Below are positions 8,393 to 14,656 of a DNA stretch of 20,234 nt, piece by piece. This DNA comes from Streptomyces sp. MUM 178J (GTDB lineage Bacteria; Actinomycetota; Actinomycetes; Streptomycetales; Streptomycetaceae), in assembly GCF_022414575.1 (NCBI RefSeq), contig NZ_JADWYQ010000071.1:1-20234 (forward strand), in the 5' to 3' direction. Position 1 is the stretch's first letter; each line of letters opens with the position of its first letter. A program made the position numbers and the translations under genes. Under the pieces are notes generated by a model that was not told where the DNA came from, searched no databases, and saw nothing but the letters and a program-made list of their open reading frames with translations.

Positions 8393-10011
8393 TGCGACCG
8401 CCTCTTGAGAACGTTCTGCGCAATGCGCTCGTACAGAACCTCGAGTTGATCGAGCCGGGACTTCGGCCGGTTCAGTTCGAGGAGTACCCGCTACCCAACG
8501 CACACGGCACCAGGGGCAGCATCGACATCCTGGCTCGTGATCGCCATCAAATGTGGGTGGTCATCGAGTTGAAGCGGTCCCGATCTAGCGCACGGCAAGC
8601 CCTGCACGAAGTCAACAAGTACACGGAGCTTCTCTGCCGGGAGAAGAACCTCGCGCCGGACCGCATCCGTGCGGTGATCGTCGCCGTACCGGATGACTGG
8701 GAGGAACTCCTGATCGCCGTCAGTCATGCCGCGCGTGACTGGAGTCATGATCTTCGCGGGTACCGGCTGCTCTTGGACAGCAACGGCACCCCCATCGGGA
8801 CCGAGCGGGTGGAGCTCCTGCCACGGGCGTTCGAACCCCGCATCACCCCTATCCATAACTTGTTCTTCTTCGCCGCGGAGGAACAGCGTGAGCAGGGCTG
8901 GAGGATCATCAGCAAGGTCGCGGACGAGCTGGGGACGCTCGACCTGTTGGCGGCGGATCTGGACCGGGTAGCGGAGAAACGCTACATCCCTGCACCCTTC
9001 GGCCTATACTTGGCAGTCGGCCGGGTGAACGAGGAATTCGCCGCAGCGGATCTCCTGGGTGGTTACGACGGGCCTGAGCCGTTCGCTGACGAGCACCAGG
9101 CGGAGTACCTGGCCCTCTGCAAGATCTGCAACCGTCTTGCGCGCAGCAAGCTGCGCGGAATGAACATAGAGTCTGCACGGCCAGGGCTGTTGAAGAATCT
9201 CCGTGACGACCCGAACTGGGCCATCCAAGGCTTCCGAGGCACCGGCGCCTACGACGTCACAGCCGCCTTCGAAGAGCAGGACCTGTTCCGCTTCCTTACC
9301 GGGGACGAACGAGGAGACAGTCAGATCCTGTACACGGGCACCGCCAGCCCGCAGGTAGCCAGCCGTTGGAAGGCGTTCCGGCAGGAGGCTCGGCAGAGCC
9401 TGGCCGGCAACCACGAGTGGGAGTCACTCGTGGACGGCTGGCTAGACGAAGTGGGCCCGAAGGTCGGTGAGGGAGACGTCGGATTGCACGTCTACAACCC
9501 CTGTGACCTCCTGCAAGCAATCATCCATGGGTGGCCCGACCGCATGGGGAATCTCCTACCCATGGTCATGGGCGAAGCCGTACCCCGCCAAGGGCCACGG
9601 CACTCGGTACGTGGGGCCCTGTGCTGGAACGGCCGGGGCATGTCATTGCCCGATGCGGTACGGCTCGTGTACCGAGACCCGCTGTTCCTGGTGAGCAACA
9701 TGTACGCGGGGACCGTGTGGGAACGTGATCGAGAACTCTTGGATCTCCTGGGGCTGCACTACGTGTTCCTGGAGAAGATCGGACCCGTTGGGGCCGAGGC
9801 GGCTGTGGCCGACGAGCACCGGATCTGGGTACATCAAGATCAGGGCGCTCGCGCCTACTCCTCGGACACGGACCCTCGCGGGTACGCGCAGGCGTACGCA
9901 AGCGTTGCGGCTGGTGGTGAGATTGTCTCGGTCGGACAGTACCTCGACAGGCATTCCCACGAGGTGGAGCTGGTCGTCCGGGAGTACCGCGCCTTCGTTC
10001 ATGACGTTTAG
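8392..10011 (+). CDS. Protein with N-terminal NucS-like (DUF91) PD-(D/E)XK nuclease domain and long uncharacterised C-terminal region
   Basis: 539 residues. The first ~150 residues match the NucS/DUF91 type of nuclease fold: E30-E-Y, then G-S-I-D45-I-L-A, then V-V-I-E59-L-K61, then a helix ending E-V-N-K-Y. D45, E59 and K61 are the expected metal-binding and catalytic residues. Residues ~150-539 match no family I recognise; they contain H-N-L-F-F-F-A-A-E-E near 165, W-A-I-Q-G-F-R-G-T-G and a basic/aromatic region R-L-V-Y-R-D-P-L-F-L. The protein is much longer than mismatch endonuclease NucS (~220-230 residues), so it is not that enzyme. It follows the HEPN gene by 63 nt on the same strand and ends 188 bp before an IS5-family element. 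Likely a DNA-cleaving defence effector; the target and trigger are unknown. Confidence 0.65.
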   Translation: MRPPLENVLRNALVQNLELIEPGLRPVQFEEYPLPNAHGTRGSIDILARDRHQMWVVIELKRSRSSARQALHEVNKYTELLCREKNLAPDRIRAVIVAVPDDWEELLIAVSHAARDWSHDLRGYRLLLDSNGTPIGTERVELLPRAFEPRITPIHNLFFFAAEEQREQGWRIISKVADELGTLDLLAADLDRVAEKRYIPAPFGLYLAVGRVNEEFAAADLLGGYDGPEPFADEHQAEYLALCKICNRLARSKLRGMNIESARPGLLKNLRDDPNWAIQGFRGTGAYDVTAAFEEQDLFRFLTGDERGDSQILYTGTASPQVASRWKAFRQEARQSLAGNHEWESLVDGWLDEVGPKVGEGDVGLHVYNPCDLLQAIIHGWPDRMGNLLPMVMGEAVPRQGPRHSVRGALCWNGRGMSLPDAVRLVYRDPLFLVSNMYAGTVWERDRELLDLLGLHYVFLEKIGPVGAEAAVADEHRIWVHQDQGARAYSSDTDPRGYAQAYASVAAGGEIVSVGQYLDRHSHEVELVVREYRAFVHDV

Positions 10012-10152
10012 TGGACAACAATCGCAGTCGAGGGCGACTGTGCGTCCGTGACTACCTACAGGAGCAGTCAGAGACCCGGCTCGCCGTCGACCTCAACAGC
10101 TGTGAAGGCGTCACTTACCGGACACTCGCAGCCGACGACCTCTACTGTCACG

Positions 10153-10169
10153 GTCCCTCGACGAGGGAC
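10153..10169. other. Perfect 17-bp palindrome
   Basis: GTCCCTCG-A-CGAGGGAC is a perfect inverted repeat around one base, 142 nt after the nuclease-gene stop and 30 nt before the left end of the IS element. A smaller hairpin, CAGTCG-AGGG-CGACTG, lies at 10025-10040. Either may be a terminator for the upstream gene; the larger could also be a protein-binding site or IS target structure. Confidence 0.45.
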
Positions 10170-10198
10170 ATTCCCAGCTCGGTGGCCTCGAGATGAGG

Positions 10199-10217
10199 CA
10201 GTGAGCGTTTTCCAACC
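10199..10217 (+). repeat. Left terminal inverted repeat of the IS5-family element
   Basis: CAGTGAGCGTTTTCCAACC pairs with the complement of 11079-11096 at most positions, including the core TGAGC and TTTCCA blocks. The exact outer boundary is uncertain by a few bases because no target duplication marks it. Confidence 0.7.
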
Positions 10218-10266
10218 TGCTGGTCAGGTCCTCCAGTTGGGCTGACAGGCAGGTGAAGCCCCTGGT

Positions 10267-10296
10267 AGATGGGTTTTCGACCAAGAAGAACCATCT
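10267..10296 (+). promoter_or_regulatory. Hairpin in the transposase leader
   Basis: AGATGG (10267-10272) pairs with CCATCT (10291-10296), and the inner GTTTTC and GAAGAAC can extend the stem. It ends ~6 nt before the transposase ribosome site (AGAGG near 10302). A hairpin here could limit translation from transcripts reading in from outside; this is an inference by analogy with other insertion sequences. Confidence 0.4.
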
Positions 10297-10312
10297 CCAC
10301 CAGAGGCTTCGC

Positions 10313-11080
10313 GTGCTTGTCTACCCGTCCGGCGTCGACGTGTCCAGTTCCGCCCTGCGCTTCCTGTCCGCCAAGCTCCGTCAGCGCCGCCGGGAGCTCG
10401 GCACGCGGTGGCGGCGCCTGAGCCCGGGCCGGCAGGCCATGCTCACTCTGGCCCACCTGCGCAACGGCCATCCGTATGCCCAGCTCGCGGCCGGCTTCGG
10501 TATCGGGACCACCACCGCCTACCGGTACATCACCGAGGCCGTCGAGCTCCTGGCCGCCCTCGCCCCAGCTCTCGCCGAGGCGGCCCGGACAGCATCGACA
10601 AAGGCGTTCGTACTGCTGGACGGCACCCTCCTGCCGATCGACCGCATCGCCGCAGACCGGCCCTTCTACTCCGGAAAGCACAAGAAGCACGGGATGAACG
10701 TGCAGATCCTGGCCGACCCCTCCGGCCAGCTGCTGTGGGCCTCACCTGCCCTGCCCGGGGCCGTCCACGACGTCCGGGCCGCCCGTGAGCACGGCATCAT
10801 CGCAGCCCTCGCGGAGGCGGGCGTCACCTGCTGGGCCGACAAGGGCTACCGAGGTGCCGGGAGTACGGTCCGCGTCCCATACTGGGGCCGCTGGGAGACG
10901 CTTTCCCGAGGTCAGAAGGCCGTCAACCGGTCCCACGCGAAGATCAGAGCCCTCGTCGAGCAGGCCGTGGCCACCCTCAAGTCCTGGCGGCTGCTCCGTA
11001 AGCTGCGGTGCTCGACCACCCGCGTCACAAACCTCGTCCGAGCTGCCCTCACCCTGCATTTGGCCAGCTCAGGCCGGTGA
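10313..11080 (+). CDS. IS5-family transposase (DDE_Tnp_4 / HARBI1-like)
   Basis: Catalyses cut-and-paste movement of the surrounding element. 255 residues from GTG 10313. An N-terminal helix-turn-helix (P-Y-A-Q-L-A-A-G-F-G-I-G-T-T-T-A-Y-R-Y) recognises the ends. The DDE catalytic core follows: first Asp in V-L-L-D-G-T-L-L-P-I-D-R, second Asp in P-G-A-V-H-D-V-R, and Glu in A-L-V-E-Q-A-V-A-T-L-K-S-W. K-H-K-K-H-G-M-N-V-Q is also typical of this actinobacterial group. I chose GTG 10313 because AGAGG lies ~6 nt upstream and V-L-V-Y-P-S-G matches the usual beginning as I remember it; an in-frame GTG at 10253 would add 20 residues. The stop TGA falls within the right inverted repeat. The gene appears intact, so the element may still be mobile. 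Confidence 0.88.
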   Translation: MLVYPSGVDVSSSALRFLSAKLRQRRRELGTRWRRLSPGRQAMLTLAHLRNGHPYAQLAAGFGIGTTTAYRYITEAVELLAALAPALAEAARTASTKAFVLLDGTLLPIDRIAADRPFYSGKHKKHGMNVQILADPSGQLLWASPALPGAVHDVRAAREHGIIAALAEAGVTCWADKGYRGAGSTVRVPYWGRWETLSRGQKAVNRSHAKIRALVEQAVATLKSWRLLRKLRCSTTRVTNLVRAALTLHLASSGR

Positions 11081-11096
11081 TGGAAAGGGCTCAGTG
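11079..11096 (-). repeat. Right terminal inverted repeat of the IS5-family element
   Basis: Read on the minus strand this is CACTGAGCCCTTTCCATC, matching the left end in the TGAGC and TTTCCA blocks. It overlaps the last bases of the transposase stop codon. Confidence 0.7.
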
Positions 11097-11135
11097 AGTA
11101 TGCGAACGGGTCGGGTTGTCGGGTGTCATCGGTTG

Positions 11136-11528
11136 CTAGACAGTGCGGATGACAGGGGCGGGTTTGATGTCCTGGGCGTCGGTGAGGGTGCGGATGTCGT
11201 CCGGGTCCGAGGTCCAGATGATTGCGCCGAGGCTGGCTGCCATGGTCACGACGGTGGCGTCGACGATGTCGGAGGTGCCGGCCTTGCCGCAGAGGATGCC
11301 TGCGGTTTTGGCGGTTTCGAGGCCGACGGGCAGGACGTGGCACCCGGCGAGGAACCTGCCGAGTCTGACCTGGCGGCGGGAGTCCCGCCATGCCTGGCTG
11401 ACGACGACGGACGGGACGTGGATGTCCCTGCCGTCCTCCAGGGCCAGGCTGTGGCGGGCCCACATGCGCCGGTCGTCGTTGTCGATGGCGATGAGGACCC
11501 CGGCGTCGTACAGGTAGGGGATGTTCAC
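11136..11528 (-). CDS. vapC: VapC-type PIN-domain ribonuclease toxin
   Basis: Toxin of a type II toxin-antitoxin pair; PIN-domain VapC enzymes cut RNA with metal held by acidic residues. 130 residues. The acidic residues expected are D8 (Y-L-Y-D-A-G), D87/D90 in G-T-S-D-I-V-D-A and D108 in T-S-D-P-D-D. The stretch V-S-Q-A-W-R-D has Gln45 where many VapC proteins have Glu; I recall Gln at this place in a common actinobacterial subfamily, so it is probably not a defect. The GTG start at 11528 overlaps the vapB stop as GTGA, so the pair is translationally coupled, antitoxin first. TAG 11136-11138 ends it 40 bp from the IS element. Confidence 0.85.
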   Translation of the reverse strand: MNIPYLYDAGVLIAIDNDDRRMWARHSLALEDGRDIHVPSVVVSQAWRDSRRQVRLGRFLAGCHVLPVGLETAKTAGILCGKAGTSDIVDATVVTMAASLGAIIWTSDPDDIRTLTDAQDIKPAPVIRTV

Positions 11529-11791
11529 GCGGCCGAGGCTCCCGGATTGCTGAGGTATTCGGCGTCGGCGGCGGCCAGATCCGCGCGGGCGGCGGCAAGC
11601 TCTTCCGGGGTGAAGGCTCCGTGCTCGGCCTGCCACTCCTGGATGACGGCGCGGCCGGCCCGCAGACGTAGCTCGCGTTCGGCTGCTCCAGCGACGAGGC
11701 GGGAGAGCGGGACGCCTTCTTCCTCGGCAGCTCCGGCCAGGGCTTCGACCAGAGATTCGTCGAGGGTGATAGTCACCTTCTTGGTAGCCAT
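11525..11791 (-). CDS. vapB: VapB-type antitoxin (ribbon-helix-helix)
   Basis: 88 residues. The N-terminus M-A-T-K-K-V-T-I-T-L-D-E-S-L-V-E-A-L is a ribbon-helix-helix DNA-binding start of the CopG/MetJ type; the C-terminal half (residues ~55-88, W-Q-A-E-H-G-A-F-T-P-E-E-L) is the charged region expected to wrap the toxin. It neutralises VapC and, with it, represses its own promoter. ATG 11791 has no ribosome site; instead a -10 box lies 6 nt before it, so the mRNA is probably leaderless. It overlaps vapC by 4 nt. Confidence 0.85.
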   Translation of the reverse strand: MATKKVTITLDESLVEALAGAAEEEGVPLSRLVAGAAERELRLRAGRAVIQEWQAEHGAFTPEELAAARADLAAADAEYLSNPGASAA

Positions 11792-11797
11792 ACATTA

Positions 11798-11827
11798 ACC
11801 ATACTGCGGTATGGCCTCCGCTGTCGA
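11798..11827 (-). promoter_or_regulatory. vapBC promoter
   Basis: Reading the minus strand: TCGACA (11827-11822), an 18-bp spacer, then TATGGT (11803-11798), then 6 nt to ATG. The -35 box matches TTGACA at five of six bases and the -10 box fits TAnnnT. The distance predicts a transcript starting at or beside the start codon. Confidence 0.7.
11799..11814. promoter_or_regulatory. Palindromic operator over the vapBC promoter
   Basis: CCATAC-TGCG-GTATGG is a perfect inverted repeat with a 4-bp centre that overlaps the -10 box and the adjacent spacer. It is placed where a VapB-VapC complex would block RNA polymerase; VapB binding itself is inferred. Confidence 0.65.
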
Positions 11828-12017
11828 TGTGCGCTTCACACGCCAGCGAGCGTTGAGGTGCGAGCGCGTCCGGTGAGGGAGCTCGGTGGGCCGGGGCTGC
11901 AGGTGAGGCTGGGCCCACATTCGCTGGAAAGAGCGGATTGGCGATGAATGCCTTGCTGGGTCCTGGGACGCCAGTGCACGGTTTCGAGCACGGGCCAGGC
12001 GACGGATCGGGGCTTGG
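11828..12017. other. Gap between vapB and the recombinase gene
   Basis: 190 bases with no supported gene. Notably no small excisionase gene stands before the recombinase, where integrative elements often carry one. No clear promoter for the recombinase was recognised. Confidence 0.4.
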
Positions 12018-13274
12018 GTGGCGAGCGTTTTTCAGAGGTGCAAGAGGGACGTCCGGGACCGGAACTTCCCGTGTGACCGTCCGCGGTGTCGGCACGGGTG
12101 GACAGTGCGTTACCGGGAGCCGGGCGGTAGGCGAGGGCGGCAGCGGGAGAGGTCGTTTGCCCGGCGGGTGGGCTCAGATGGTGCGGACGCATTCGCCGAC
12201 AAGGTCGAGAGCGACAAGAAGGCCGACGTTCGTTTCGATCCTGCGCCTGGGCGGGTGTCATTGCAGGTCTGGGCTCAGGAGTGGCTGGAGCGCCGGGTCA
12301 TCGGTGAATCTACGCGCCGCAACTACGAAGGGTTCATCCAGAACCATCTCGTGCCGCGACTGGGACGGAAGATGCTGACCGGGCTGGCACGGCGCGACTT
12401 CGAGGAGTTCGCCAAGGAACTGCACTCCTCCGGCGCCGGGTTGGCGGTCTCCACGATCAACGATCGGTTGGTGATGGTGGCCGCGATGCTAGAGGTGGCC
12501 GTCGTGGAGAAACGCATCCGGCACAATCCCGCGCGCGGCGTCCGGGTTCTCCGGGCGGCCCCGTGCGCGGTGGACGAGGACGGGATTCCCACGTTGGGCG
12601 AGGTTGATCTGATCGCGGAGCACATCGCCTCGCAGTATCGTCTCGCGGTTTACCTGCAGTCGGGCACCGGCCAGCGCCCCAGCGAGGCCCTCGCCTTCTC
12701 CACCGAGTGCCGACGGTCCGGCTTCGTCAGGGTCCGCTGGCAGGTCAGTGCCAAAGCGCACCGCGGTGACTGCCACACGAGCATTGTGCCGCTCAAGCAC
12801 CGCACGGAGGGCGAGTACCGGGACGTCCCGGCTGCTCCGTTCGTCGAGCAGGAAATCGACGGCCACCTGTCGCGGTGGGCGCCGGTGCCCATGGCCTTCA
12901 CAGGTCTTCGCGGCAGACGTCGGCGGCTGGAGGTCTTCTTCTCCCCGCGTCAGCGTGGCAAGGGTGTGATGCCCACCGCCTCCACCTTCGGATACCACTT
13001 CAAGAAGGCGTGCGTGGCGGCAGGCGTGGTCGACGTGGACGGCATGGCCAAATACACGCCCGGCAGTCTGCGGCACTTCTTCGCCTCGACCGCATTGGCG
13101 AACGGGGTGCCGATCCGTGAGGTCTCGCGCTGGCTCGGCCACAAGTCGGTCAAGACCACCGTCGACATCTACGGTCACCTCGTCCCCGAGGCGTGGGATC
13201 GTTGCCGAGACACTATGCAGAACGCCATGCGCCCTGCGACCGAGGGCGTGGAGGAGTCCGTCTCCGCCGCTTGA
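12018..13274 (+). CDS. int: Phage-type tyrosine recombinase / integrase
   Basis: Site-specific recombinase that would insert or excise the element. 418 residues. An N-terminal basic, Cys-rich part (C8, C19, C24, H26) may hold a metal and fits an arm-type DNA-binding domain; a core-binding SAM-like domain follows (~85-190, S-T-R-R-N-Y-E-G-F-I). Catalytic residues: first Arg R220 in T-G-Q-R-P-S-E-A; second Arg R352 in G-S-L-R-H-F-F-A-S; H375 in W-L-G-H-K-S; nucleophile Y385 in V-D-I-Y-G-H-L. The usual His of H-x-x-R is Gly349. The start is GTG 12018 with M-A-S-V-F-Q-R-C, a typical beginning for this actinobacterial group; the ribosome site is weak. The stop lies 1 bp before the first 11-bp direct repeat of the adjacent att-like array, which supports a link between enzyme and repeats. 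Confidence 0.9.
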   Translation: MASVFQRCKRDVRDRNFPCDRPRCRHGWTVRYREPGGRRGRQRERSFARRVGSDGADAFADKVESDKKADVRFDPAPGRVSLQVWAQEWLERRVIGESTRRNYEGFIQNHLVPRLGRKMLTGLARRDFEEFAKELHSSGAGLAVSTINDRLVMVAAMLEVAVVEKRIRHNPARGVRVLRAAPCAVDEDGIPTLGEVDLIAEHIASQYRLAVYLQSGTGQRPSEALAFSTECRRSGFVRVRWQVSAKAHRGDCHTSIVPLKHRTEGEYRDVPAAPFVEQEIDGHLSRWAPVPMAFTGLRGRRRRLEVFFSPRQRGKGVMPTASTFGYHFKKACVAAGVVDVDGMAKYTPGSLRHFFASTALANGVPIREVSRWLGHKSVKTTVDIYGHLVPEAWDRCRDTMQNAMRPATEGVEESVSAA

Positions 13275-13275
13275 C

Positions 13276-13386
13276 GTGCTGGATGAACGGCTACCGTGCT
13301 GGATCGGTGCTGGATGCGATCACTTGAAGGAACGTTTCCGCAGGTGGGAGCGATGCGTTGGGTATTCCGCTTCAATGTGTGATGAG
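13276..13386 (+). repeat. att-like repeat, copy A (next to the recombinase gene)
   Basis: Three 11-bp repeats GTGCTGGATGA (13276), GTGCTGGATCG (13296) and GTGCTGGATGC (13307), the last two directly adjacent. GTTTCCGCAGGTGGGAGCG begins at 13334 and the core TTCCGCTTCAATGTGTGA at 13365. The last 11-mer starts 58 bp before the core. The copy begins just after the recombinase stop. Best read as arm-type plus core attachment sites. Confidence 0.65.
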
Positions 13387-13427
13387 TTCGTTACTGTGCG
13401 CTAGGTGATTCGTCAAGCAGGCACTTT

Positions 13428-13463
13428 AGAAGGGGTTGAGCTCGGGCGAGCCCGGCCCCTTCT
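13428..13463. terminator. Hairpin terminator in the array, downstream of the Uma2 gene
   Basis: AGAAGGGG (13428-13435) pairs with CCCCTTCT (13456-13463), with an inner CGGG-CGAG-CCCG stem-loop. It lies 63 bp after the start of the copy A core; a comparable hairpin starts 64 bp after the copy B core, so it is part of the repeated unit. It can end the minus-strand Uma2 transcript and any plus-strand recombinase transcript. Confidence 0.65.
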
Positions 13464-13471
13464 GTGTTCCC

Positions 13472-13493
13472 GTGCTGACTTGGTGCTGACTTC
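13472..13493 (+). repeat. Extra pair of 11-bp arm-like repeats without core
   Basis: GTGCTGACTTG directly followed by GTGCTGACTTC. No TTCCGC core follows; the second unit runs into the stop codon of the minus-strand Uma2 gene. It looks like the boundary of a second element or cassette abutting copy A. Confidence 0.55.
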
Positions 13494-14074
13494 TAGTTGC
13501 CCTGCGGCGGGGTGAGCTTGTCGAGATCCAGGCTGATCTCGAAAGGCACAGGGCGCTTCAGGGTGCCCCGGAAGATGCCAGCAGGCGCGTAGACGCCAGT
13601 CGGTTCGTCGAGTTCGTAGACGTGGACGACGGGGAGGCCGCCCTCGTCCTCGATGCACCAGTAGTGCGGGATGCCGGCCTCTGCGTACTTGCGAAGCTTT
13701 ACCGTGCGGTCCCGGTGGGCGGATTCGGGGGACACGACCTCGACGACAAGTCGTACCTCGTCCGGTGTGAACCAGGTGCGATCGCCGTCGTAGTCGGCCG
13801 TCGTCACGAGCAGATCCGGTTCGGGTCGGTTGCGCTGGTCGAGCCTTATGGTCATCTCGCGGCCGACCCTGACATCGGCGGGCGTTTGCTCCATGAGGGC
13901 GACGGTGAGCATCGTGACGAGGTGGCCGTGCCACCACCGCTGGGGCGACATCATGAAGACGAGGGCTCCGTCGATCAGCTCGGTGTGGCGGGGCGCCTCG
14001 GGGAGGCGGTCCAGGTCCTCCGCGAACCAGCCTTCCGCGCGCGGCGGGCGCATCCAGTCGGGCAGTGCGGTCAT
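13493..14074 (-). CDS. Uma2-family (DUF820) putative nuclease
   Basis: 193 residues of a PD-(D/E)XK-fold family that is greatly expanded in Streptomyces and whose role is mostly unknown. The pattern is clear: H-T-E-L-I-D-G-A-L-V-F-M-M-S-P near residue 30, P-E-P-D-L-L-V with the catalytic Asp, L-V-V-E-V-V-S-P-E-S with the Glu, then R-T-V-K-L-R-K-Y-A-E-A-G-I-P-H-Y-W. The start is ATG 14074 (M-T-A-L-P-D-W-M), the usual family beginning; an in-frame ATG at 14110 has no support. There is no ribosome site, but TACGGT lies 6 nt upstream. The gene fills the whole space between att-like copies A and B, as a single-gene cassette would. Confidence 0.85.
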   Translation of the reverse strand: MTALPDWMRPPRAEGWFAEDLDRLPEAPRHTELIDGALVFMMSPQRWWHGHLVTMLTVALMEQTPADVRVGREMTIRLDQRNRPEPDLLVTTADYDGDRTWFTPDEVRLVVEVVSPESAHRDRTVKLRKYAEAGIPHYWCIEDEGGLPVVHVYELDEPTGVYAPAGIFRGTLKRPVPFEISLDLDKLTPPQGN

Positions 14075-14086
14075 GGCATCACCGTA
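14075..14086 (-). promoter_or_regulatory. Likely leaderless -10 box of the Uma2 gene
   Basis: On the minus strand TACGGT (14086-14081) fits TAnnnT and ends 6 nt before ATG 14074. No convincing -35 box is seen. Confidence 0.4.
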
Positions 14087-14173
14087 GCGATTCGGAAAGG
14101 TCAGGGCCATGAGATCACCGACGGATCACCCTCCCATTCGTCCTTGTCCGCATCCCCTGTCCGTGAATCCCCC

Positions 14174-14264
14174 GTGCTGGTTCTGTGCTGACTTGGATCA
14201 CACAGAAGCGCGTTTCCGCAGGTGAGAGCGTTGTGGTGGACGTTCCGCTTCAACGTGTGAGCGG
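14174..14264 (+). repeat. att-like repeat, copy B
   Basis: GTGCTGGTTCT and GTGCTGACTTG are adjacent (14174-14195). GTTTCCGCAGGTGAGAGCG starts at 14212 and GTTCCGCTTCAACGTGTGAG at 14242. The distance from the second 11-mer to the core TTCCGC is 58 bp and from TTTCCGC to TTCCGC 30 bp, both identical to copy A. It lies 100 bp upstream of the Uma2 start. Confidence 0.7.
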
Positions 14265-14311
14265 ATGAAATGACACCACGTCGCTGACCTGGCAAACATG
14301 CAGAGCAGAAG

Positions 14312-14337
14312 GGGGCGGCTCCTCTGGGAGCCGCCCC
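14312..14337. terminator. Strong hairpin terminator after relE
   Basis: GGGGCGGCTCC / GGAGCCGCCCC form a perfect 11-bp stem with a TCTG loop. It lies 56 bp past the relE stop on the minus strand, at the same place in the repeat unit as the hairpin after copy A. Confidence 0.8.
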
Positions 14338-14360
14338 GTCGTCATGCCCGACCTGGATGG

Positions 14361-14371
14361 GTGCTGGGCAT
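14361..14371 (+). repeat. Single 11-bp arm-like repeat past copy B
   Basis: GTGCTGGGCAT lies between the hairpin and the relE stop, matching the position of the 13472-13493 pair after copy A. Only one unit is recognisable. Confidence 0.35.
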
Positions 14372-14392
14372 TCTGACGTGAGGTCAGCGAGG

Positions 14393-14656
14393 TCAGGTGT
14401 CGTAAACCGCGGAGCGATGTCCGACGTGGACGACCCACACCACCAGTTCCCCGTTGTCGATGGTGTAGACGACCCGGTAGTCCCCGACTCGCAGGCGGCG
14501 GCGCTCGGGCTGGGACACGAGAGCGGTGGTGTTGAAGCCGAGGGGATCGCTCTCCAGTTCCGTCAGTTTGGCGAGAATGCGGAGGGCCATGTCCCGGGGG
14601 ATCTTCCGGAGCTCGGCCTGGGCCTCCGGCCGGAAGACGGTGCGGTACTCACTCAC
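14393..14656 (-). CDS. relE: RelE/ParE-family toxin
   Basis: 87 residues. F-R-P-E-A-Q-A-E-L-R-K-I-P near the start and R-L-R-V-G-D-Y-R-V-V-Y-T-I-D with V-V-H-V-G-H-R-S-A-V-Y at the end are the classic RelE/ParE fold signature. With a Phd/YefM antitoxin the family usually cuts mRNA on the ribosome, though ParE members act on gyrase; the sequence alone does not decide. GTG 14656 overlaps the antitoxin stop by 8 nt, so translation is coupled. It lies between att-like copies B and C. Confidence 0.87.
   Translation of the reverse strand: MSEYRTVFRPEAQAELRKIPRDMALRILAKLTELESDPLGFNTTALVSQPERRRLRVGDYRVVYTIDNGELVVWVVHVGHRSAVYDT

Larger units (their letters stand above)
10199..11096 (+). mobile_element. 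IS5-family insertion sequence, about 0.9 kb
   Basis: Terminal inverted repeats frame a single transposase gene. The left end is CAGTGAGCGTTTTCCAACC (10199-10217); the right end read inward on the minus strand is CACTGAGCCCTTTCCATC (11096-11079), sharing CA-TGAGC--TTTCCA-C. The size and single DDE gene fit the IS5 family. No target duplication is obvious: the flanks are GATGAGG and AGTATGC. The element sits between the nuclease-domain gene and vapBC without visibly breaking either. Confidence 0.8.

Noticed and set aside
8392..8850. Mismatch endonuclease NucS
   Set aside because: Only the nuclease domain matches; the protein is over twice as long and lacks the NucS N-terminal domain.
10011..10196. 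Short plus-strand frames after the nuclease gene
   Set aside because: No ribosome sites, contain the palindromes and end at the IS border.
11836..12261. Minus-strand frame between vapB and the recombinase with some protein-like residues
   Set aside because: Overlaps the recombinase 5' end, has a skewed composition and no start signals.
13296..13386. tRNA gene or tRNA fragment as attachment site
   Set aside because: No GGTTCRANYCC T-loop or cloverleaf was found in any copy.
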